64,000 bases of DNA, taken from Stigmatella aurantiaca DW4/3-1 (lineage in GTDB: Bacteria; Myxococcota; Myxococcia; Myxococcales; Myxococcaceae). Position numbers and translations under genes: made by a program. The stretch covers positions 1,321,501 through 1,385,500 of the forward strand of contig NC_014623.1 of assembly GCF_000165485.1 (NCBI RefSeq), written 5' to 3'. The notes under the pieces are model-generated. The model worked only from the letters and a program-made list of their open reading frames with translations, was not told the origin of the DNA and searched no databases. Shown here in pieces: positions 60,301 to 64,000 of this stretch (positions are counted from its first letter, which is position 1; every line of letters starts with the position of its first letter).

Positions 60301-60508
60301 TCGCATCAACTGGACGTTTGGTCCCAAGGTCCTCCAGGCGGAGACCGTCGAGCGCCTGAGCTCGGCGTTCATCGCCAACCTCCGCGCGATGATCCGGGAG
60401 CGCACGGAGCCCGCAGCCGCAGTCCGCGTCGCCGCTGATTTCCCAGCGGCGCGCCTGAGCGCCAAGGACCTGAAGCGCGTCCTGACGCAGACGAAGAAGC
60501 CCCGCTGA
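51335..60508 (+). CDS. mchB: NRPS, MchB-like: C-A(Thr)-NMT-PCP-C-A-PCP-E
   Basis: A 3057-residue enzyme of two modules. Module 1: C domain (HHIVYDG near 165), A domain (~505-1430) interrupted after its A8 motif by an N-methyltransferase (VLEIGCGTG near 1042), PCP (GGHSL near 1488). The A-domain pocket reads D-F-W-N-I-G-M-V-H-K, the threonine code. Module 2: C (HHIISDG near 1686), A (YVIYTSGSTG near 2155; pocket read D-A-W-L-I-G-A-I-Y), PCP (GGDSI near 2535), and a terminal epimerase (HHLMVDAVSW near 2716). It would put the acyl chain on N-methyl-Thr and add a D-residue, D-Ala in myxochromides. Translation is coupled to the PKS (ATGA). Confidence 0.85.
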   Translation: MSSPRDSMSGLSLEEKRKLLAELMAKSGKSAPRIFPLASGQKALWLLQQQEPEGAAYNTPFALRIRSQIDVAAFKRAFEMVAARHPSLRTTVSSAADGQLLQTSHPVLEPHFAHTDASGWTAEQLQAAVVRAYRQPFSLERGPLLRGDLFSAQPDDHILLITVHHIVYDGWSAGILQGELTRIYQALSSGEQPSLAPVTGSYADFVAQQTEMLAGAAGRAHGEYWQKKLAGELPVLALPADRSRSALAANRSGACSIKLQPELTNRIKELAQGAGATPFVVLLSAYAALLGRLARQEDLLIGSPTAGRPGAAFHGVVGYFANSVALRADLTGAPSTRQLIARMRDVVHEALANQDYPFASLVERLGIARRPGVSPIFQASMSFHSSREGGDAMALWSTPDEETRVKWGNLELEPYPLSDQETQFDLTLEMWEVRGAFAGALRFNRALFNDSTVGLWRGYFEKLLEQMVRAPDEPIARLALAEPVTATQPQGSTQLVGQVDRAGESTITAWFEAQVARTPDAAALSFGDVHLSYAELNARANVVAHEVRGRGVGPESLVGICVERSAELVIAILGVLKAGGAYVPLDPASPRERLALILEDAEVTALVTETKRRDELPTEKVPTIFVDALQWQEGQRAPNPAPGLTPDNAAYVIYTSGSTGRPKGVIVTHANATRLFTTTDALYGFGPSDVWTLFHSAAFDFSVWELWGALFYGGRLVVVPHWMTRSPEAFGELIAREGVTVLNQTPSAFRALLRAPSIADGVGGRGLKWIIFGGEALDAATVRPWFERYADAATRLINMYGITETTVHVTYHHVTQADLSSAASLIGRPIPDLVINLLDEHGQPVPDGVPGEMYVGGAGVARGYLKRPELTAQRFIHNPSAPSERLYRSGDLAIRQQDGTFTYLGRIDDQVKIRGFRIELGEIQSVMARHPAVADAYVSTYERSADDRRIVAYVVPKQGASEMLLSSTSDGGIGDTHVGEWKSLYDDLYARSEGESQKDPSFNIAGWNSSYSGAPLSAEAMKEWVNHTVQQVLDRAPSRVLEIGCGTGLLLTRIAPSTAAYWATDVSGVVVNMLKGVTKKTPGLEHAKLFHCAADQLGSIDFGDERFEAVILNSVIQYFPSAEYLARALESASARVSTGGFIFVGDVRNLRLLEAFHASIVLAQSSGTLEPQALKERVARRMAGEEELVLDPGFFWSLKQRIPRLSHVEIRPKRGAYLNELTRFRYDVLLHLDTPPAPAPDVAWGPGNVSLPELRARLSGEGARRIGLRGVRNARVEAALEALASLSEQASTRPGAFEKLRRRLLDRDAPLPTHEPEPGIDPEALAQLAGELSFDVSLDWSRGGVDGSFDAVFTRRAPPGTSAAVGSLTGPIALFGAAPEPVPAARHANDPLRERMERRLESDLRKRAQDQLPDYMVPASIMVIDAIPMTGNGKVDRRALPVPAAPQGLETAYVEPRTGEEEILVSIFAELLGAERVGVHESFFDLGGHSLLATQVVSRARAVFGVDVPLRTLFDSPTVAGLAAAVQQLRKRSNAAALDFSPPMERPPRIPLSSSQERLWVLDRIEETRAPIYIIPLVLRLRGTLNQEALRQSLDGIIQRHEALRTRFPTVDGQPVQEIAEELHAELPPSEELGHGAGATEAEISKLIQEQAGLEVSRPFDLERGPLFRMRLLRISEGDHVLVLTMHHIISDGWSVGLLTRELAAGYNALQSRRELVMPALPAQYADFALWQRKMLREGALSESIEAHKQRLAGAPASLELPSDRPRPGAPSFKGGVVRFPVDRALTARLKEMSRREGATLYMTLLTAYSAYLSRLSGMQDLIIGSPVANRNRAATEPLIGFFVNTLALRVDLSGDPTFLELLARVRRTALDAYADQDVPFEKLVEVAAPERSLSRQPLVQVMFALQNAPFTPPALDGLNVELLELDSITAKFDLTLSMQETADGLSGLLEYSAELFDRGRIERMAEHLVVLLREVVEHPGRRVPELNILDAREAGRLAEWATGPSAPAVPGSVVEMFLEQVARAPDAIAIERGDLKLSYGELDRRSTRLARHLATLGFGPEKRAALCLPGSVEFIVSMLGVWKAGGAYVPVDPEYPEARIEHMLEDSSAELLLTVRAAGERPRFQGRTLWMDEEIPEHAHPPELGLPSASAAAYVIYTSGSTGKPKGAVLEHRGLANISAVSRERFALGADGAVLQFASPSFDASVWEITAALTSGARLVLPTDETSRAGEGLAALLTQKRISLTLLPPSTLAALPEGAYPDLRVLISGGEACTAELVKKWAVGSRRFFNAYGPTETTIYATLAELTPDQAGAPPIGRPIPGSVVRILDSAQRQVPIGVPGELCIGGIAVGRGYHGLESLTRERFIQDTFSSNPAARLYRSGDLARWRSDGSIDYLGRLDHQVKLRGYRIELGEVEAAISSHPGVQQALITVHKGQLAAYAVGRGGAIPTVQALREHAKARLPAYMVPAHILLLDAFPMTPNGKIDRKKLPDPVQSHETETFVAPQTHDEQVLARIWAEVLKKDPIGIHDNFFALGGDSILGLQIISRATQQGLRLRPRQLFEHQTIMELAKVASSAQVLHAEQGRVTGSVPLTPIQRWFFEQERAEPQHFNMAVLIDVDPGLDLTVLRRALDVVELHHDALRLRYRRDGEAWSQEHAEGDACGIPLEERDVAGSEGLEAAIAGLHRSFELERGPLMRAALLRMGPGSARLALVAHHLMVDAVSWGIILEDLLTAYSQILAGQPAALQAKTTSFQHWVNRLEAYAASPNARAELDAWLAAGRQDGSQDLPLHDASASDTAGEASTLVSWLEADETQLLLSEVPTAYDVKVNEVLIAALAKTLSGWTGQNTVRIDLDGHGREFLFEDVDLSRTVGWFASLFPLRLHVGAKENSREMLARVKDALRRIPSGGIGYGLLRYLSPDASIRSRLQAVTQGGVVFNYLGQMRAIPEHGAFRGVAKEGVGLLHSPVAARPHRIEINAAIEAGQRLRINWTFGPKVLQAETVERLSSAFIANLRAMIRERTEPAAAVRVAADFPAARLSAKDLKRVLTQTKKPR

Positions 60509-60541
60509 CCTCCTATGCTGTGAAGAGAGGAACCTCCCGTC

Positions 60542-63500
60542 ATGGATTCAATCGACGCGATCGCAGACATCTACGAGCTCGCGCCCATGCAGCACGGCAT
60601 GCTGTTTCATTCGCTGCTGGATCCCAGCGCGGCCATGTATGTCGAGCAGCTCAGCTGCGAGGTGCGCGGCAATCTGCCGATCGAGCGATGGAAGCAGGCC
60701 TGGCAGCACATGCTCGAGAGGCATGCGATCCTGCGGTCGGCGTTTCTGTGGGAGGGGCTCGAGAAGCCGGTCCAGGTCGTTGCGGCGGAGGCCGAAGTTC
60801 CCTGGCACATCGAGGATCTCCGGCACCTCTCAGAAGATGAGAAGCAGCGTCGTGTCAGCAGCTTCCTGAAGGAGGACAGCCAGCGGAGCTTCGATCTCGG
60901 CGTGGCACCCCTGCTGCGCTGCGCGTTGCTTCGTTTGGGGGAGGATCGCTATCGCTTCGTGTGGACCTACCACCACCTCTTGCTGGATGGGTGGTGCTTC
61001 TCGATCGTCCTCCGCGAGGCGCTGGAGTTCGTCGATGGCGGCGCCGAGGCCCTGCCGCCTCCGGCCCGTCCCTACCGCGACTACATCTCCTGGCTTCAAG
61101 AGCAGGATCCGGCCCGTGCCGAGAGCTTCTGGCGAGAGACCCTCAAGGGCTTCGATCAGCCCACGCCCTTGCCCTTCGCGGAGCACCAGGATTCCAAGCC
61201 GTCCGCCGGTGACGTGCAGCCCGAGGTCATCTGGCGGGTCCCGCGGGAGCTCATGGCCCGGCTTGGTGGATTCGCCAAGAACCACCGGCTGACGCTCAAC
61301 ACCCTCATTCAGGGAGCCTGGACGCTGGTTCTCGCGAGGACGGCGGGTACGGACGACGTCGTCTTCGGGGTCACCGTCTCGGGCCGCCCCGCGGAGCTTG
61401 CTGGGGCAGAGTCGATTGTCGGGCTCTTCATCAACACCGTGCCGCTCAGGGGACGGTTGGCCGCTGGCGCCCCGGTTGGGCCGTTCTTGTCGTCCTTGCA
61501 GACCCAGCAAGGAGCCATCGAGGCCTACGGGTACTCCTCGCTCGCCGACATCCAGCTCTGGTCGGACGCGCCGCATGACCGCCCGCTCTTCGAGAGCCTT
61601 TTGGTGTTCGAGAACTTCCCGCTGGATCGCTCGACGCTGCTGGAGCGAAGTGGGTTCACGGTCAGCGGCATCGAGAGCCAAGGGCGGACGGGCTTCCCGC
61701 TGGCGCTGATGGCGATCCCGGGCGAGCAGCTTGAGTTGCGGCTGATGTTCGACGAGGGCCGCTTCACGCGCGATGCCGTCGAGCAGACCATGCGCCTGCT
61801 CGAGGTGGCGCTCTCGTCGCTCCTCACGGCGAGGACGATCGACGAGATTGACCTGCTCGACGGGGCCACCCGAGGCAAGTTGCTGGAGTGGAGCCAGAAT
61901 CCACGCGCTTTCGAGCTTGGCGAGCCGGTTCATGAGCTGGTGGCTCGGGTGGCCCGCCGCTCACCGGAGGCCACGGCACTGGTCGGTGCGGATGGCCGGA
62001 GGCTGACGTACCGGGAACTCGATGAGCACGCCTCGCGCGTCGCCTGGCGCCTGCGCCAGCTGGGCGTTCAGCGAGAGGCGCGCATCGGGGTGGGCATCGG
62101 CAAGTCCGTGGAACTCATCGTGGGCATGCTGGGCGTGCTCAAGGCGGGGGGCGCATACCTGCCGCTGGACCTCAATTATCCAGCCGAGCGGCTCGCCTAC
62201 CTCGTGAGAGATGCGTCGCCCGCCGCGATTCTCAACGTGGGGGTGGATCCGATCCCGGACACCGCCATCCCGCGCATCGACGTCTCCCAGGTCATGGCCG
62301 GGGAGAAGGCGCCCCCTGGGTTCGTGCCAGAGCCCGTTCTGATGGAGAACCTGGCTTACGCCATCTACACGTCCGGTTCGACGGGGGCACCCAAGGGCGT
62401 GCTCGTCTCGCACCGGAACATGATGAACCTGGTCGCCTGGTACGTCGAGGACGCCCAGCTCACCGCGGAGGACCGGGTCACGCAGGCCTGCAGCACCACG
62501 TTCGACGTCTCGGTCATGGACATTTGGCCGACGCTCGTGACCGGCGCCGCGCTCTATCTCGTCTCGCCCGAGCTGCTCTTGAGCCCCTCGGAGTTGCCGC
62601 GCTGGCTGACGGAGCGCCAGATGACGGTGAGCTTCCTTCCGACGCCGATTGCCGAGGCAGCGCTCGCGCTCAAGTGGCCCGAGTCCTCCAAGCTCCGGCT
62701 GATGATCACGGGCGGTGATCGCCTCCACGTTTTCCCCCCGCCAGACGTCCGTTTTCAGCTCATGAACATCTACGGCCCTGCCGAGACGACCGTGGCCTCC
62801 ACGGCCGCCATCTTCGAGCCGGGGCTTCAGGAGGGGCTGCCTTCCATTGGTCGGCCGGTCGCCAACGACCGCATCTACATCCTGGACCGCTCGCAGCGGC
62901 CGGTCGCCCCTGGAATCCTGGGCGAGCTGTACATTGGTGGCATCGGTGTCTCCCGTGGATATCTGAACAGGCCCGAGCTCACCGCCACCCGGTTCGTGCC
63001 GGATCCGTTCTCCGGTGAGCCTGGGGCGCGGATGTACGCCAGTGGTGACCTCGCGCACTTCCTCCCGGATGGAAACCTGGCGTTCCACGGCCGCTTGGAC
63101 CGCCAGGTCCAGGTCCGAGGTGTCCGTGTGGAGCTCGGGGAGATCGAGGCCACGCTGGCCGAGCACCCTGGTGTCAGCGCCGCCGCCGTGGTGAGCGAGG
63201 GGCACCAGCAGAATGGCGACGTGCGTTTGATCGCCTTCGCCGCCTGCGCCGCGCCGAACCCGCCGGACGCCGATGCCCTCTCGGCTCACCTCTCGAAGAA
63301 GCTGCCCGACGCGTATCTGCCGAGGCGCATCATCGTGATCGGCGAGCTGCCGCTCACGCCGAACGGCAAGGTCGACTACATCAAGCTGGAAGCGCACGCC
63401 AAGGAGTTGCAGGACCGGAAGGAGCGCGTCGCGCCCAGGACGCCCCACGAGGAGATCCTCGCCGGGATCTGGAGCGCGGTGCTGGGACGGGACCAGGTGG

Positions 63501-64000
63501 GCGTGGAAGATGACTTCTTCGCGCTCGGCGGCCACTCGCTCAAGGCGACGCAGGTCATCGCGCGTGCCCGCGAGGCGTTCGGCGTCGAGCTGCCGGTCCG
63601 GGCGATCTTCGAACGGAGGACGATCGCGCTCCTCGCCGAGGCCGTCTCCGGGCAGGCGGGCGCCGCCGCGCCGATTCCGCGCATCGATCTGTCAGGGGAC
63701 GTCCACCTTGCCCCTGGGCAGGAGAGCCTGTGGTTCATTGATGCGCTGGGCGGGAGCAGCGCCGCGTACAACGTGCCGCTCGTGATGCAGCTCAACGGGG
63801 TGCTCGACCTCACGGCGGTCTCACGGGCGGTCTCGCTCCTCGTCGAGCGCCATGAGGCGCTCCGCACCACTTTTCATGAGCAGTTGGGGACACCCGTTCA
63901 GCGGATCCATCCAGCCCCCGTCTCCCCGCTCTCGTGCGAGGAGGTCTCCGCGGAGGTGCTCGAGCAGCGGATCGCGGAGGAGATCGCCACGCCCTTCTCG
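60542..64000 (+). CDS. mchC: NRPS, MchC-like, 3' truncated by the window (C-A-PCP-C...)
   Basis: Only the first 1153 codons are inside the window. It begins with a C domain (about 8-440, YHHLLLDGWC) expected to accept a D-configured donor after the upstream epimerase. An A domain follows (~460-960; AIYTSGSTG, pocket read D-V-M-F-I-G-I-V-A, amino acid not assigned by me). Then come a PCP (FFALGGHSL near 995) and the start of a second C domain (LAPGQESLWFID near 1055) that runs off the edge. GAGAGG lies upstream of the ATG, 33 bp after mchB. In myxochromide systems this enzyme carries the remaining modules and the releasing thioesterase. Confidence 0.82.
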   Translation, partial: MDSIDAIADIYELAPMQHGMLFHSLLDPSAAMYVEQLSCEVRGNLPIERWKQAWQHMLERHAILRSAFLWEGLEKPVQVVAAEAEVPWHIEDLRHLSEDEKQRRVSSFLKEDSQRSFDLGVAPLLRCALLRLGEDRYRFVWTYHHLLLDGWCFSIVLREALEFVDGGAEALPPPARPYRDYISWLQEQDPARAESFWRETLKGFDQPTPLPFAEHQDSKPSAGDVQPEVIWRVPRELMARLGGFAKNHRLTLNTLIQGAWTLVLARTAGTDDVVFGVTVSGRPAELAGAESIVGLFINTVPLRGRLAAGAPVGPFLSSLQTQQGAIEAYGYSSLADIQLWSDAPHDRPLFESLLVFENFPLDRSTLLERSGFTVSGIESQGRTGFPLALMAIPGEQLELRLMFDEGRFTRDAVEQTMRLLEVALSSLLTARTIDEIDLLDGATRGKLLEWSQNPRAFELGEPVHELVARVARRSPEATALVGADGRRLTYRELDEHASRVAWRLRQLGVQREARIGVGIGKSVELIVGMLGVLKAGGAYLPLDLNYPAERLAYLVRDASPAAILNVGVDPIPDTAIPRIDVSQVMAGEKAPPGFVPEPVLMENLAYAIYTSGSTGAPKGVLVSHRNMMNLVAWYVEDAQLTAEDRVTQACSTTFDVSVMDIWPTLVTGAALYLVSPELLLSPSELPRWLTERQMTVSFLPTPIAEAALALKWPESSKLRLMITGGDRLHVFPPPDVRFQLMNIYGPAETTVASTAAIFEPGLQEGLPSIGRPVANDRIYILDRSQRPVAPGILGELYIGGIGVSRGYLNRPELTATRFVPDPFSGEPGARMYASGDLAHFLPDGNLAFHGRLDRQVQVRGVRVELGEIEATLAEHPGVSAAAVVSEGHQQNGDVRLIAFAACAAPNPPDADALSAHLSKKLPDAYLPRRIIVIGELPLTPNGKVDYIKLEAHAKELQDRKERVAPRTPHEEILAGIWSAVLGRDQVGVEDDFFALGGHSLKATQVIARAREAFGVELPVRAIFERRTIALLAEAVSGQAGAAAPIPRIDLSGDVHLAPGQESLWFIDALGGSSAAYNVPLVMQLNGVLDLTAVSRAVSLLVERHEALRTTFHEQLGTPVQRIHPAPVSPLSCEEVSAEVLEQRIAEEIATPFS

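Overview
The window is high-GC DNA with densely packed, often overlapping genes. It looks like a chromosomal segment of a myxobacterium of the Cystobacterineae type (Stigmatella and relatives). Pointers are a DUF2381 protein next to an atypical Ser/Thr kinase, an encapsulin-associated geosmin synthase, many lipoproteins and secreted glycosidases, and at the right end a PKS-NRPS cluster with the layout of myxochromide biosynthesis (mchA-mchB-mchC). The genus is an inference from gene content.

Layout. 0-8 kb: end of a beta-barrel-like gene, a phosphodiesterase-like protein, an AraC regulator coupled to a spermidine-synthase-like protein, then a minus-strand operon of a receiver-only response regulator, mprF and an acvB/virJ-like hydrolase (lysyl-phosphatidylglycerol synthesis and turnover). 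8.1-9.0 kb: decayed fragments (DUF5107-like, DUF6484-like, a phage/T6SS-like tail). 9.3-14.5 kb: a bifunctional geosmin synthase followed by two paralogous encapsulin shell proteins with cyclic-nucleotide-binding-like domains. This is the most striking system in the window: a terpene-cyclase nanocompartment of the family 2B type with two shell components.

14.5-20.4 kb: secreted Asp-box and TIM-barrel glycosidase-like proteins, plus a deletion scar that joins the C-terminal ends of a LysR regulator and a zinc alcohol dehydrogenase. 20.5-29 kb: a LuxR-type regulator, an unusual lipoprotein/repeat-protein pair, a PepSY membrane protein behind a Fur-like box, a lone prepilin, a DUF2381/kinase pair and a deoxyhypusine-synthase-like enzyme. 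29.9-34.3 kb: a coupled minus-strand operon of glpK, a lipoprotein, a pterin carbinolamine dehydratase and an outer-membrane protein. 34.4-37 kb: an FHA protein, a small basic protein and a sugar MFS permease. 36.9-39.9 kb: a cation/proton antiporter with universal-stress domains, followed by an XRE regulator whose EIIA-like domain lacks its phospho-histidine. 40.0-44.5 kb: an ABC ATPase, an FtsX-type permease and an AttH-like protein in one operon.

44.8-64 kb: the PKS-NRPS assembly line. It comprises one highly reducing-type PKS module, probably iterative, then an NRPS with C-A(Thr)-NMT-PCP-C-A-PCP-E, then an NRPS that runs off the right edge. Together they would build a polyunsaturated acyl chain and load it onto an N-methyl-threonine-starting peptide, as in myxochromides.

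Limits: no tRNA, rRNA, IS element, CRISPR array or replication origin was recognised. All family assignments are by reading, not by database search.
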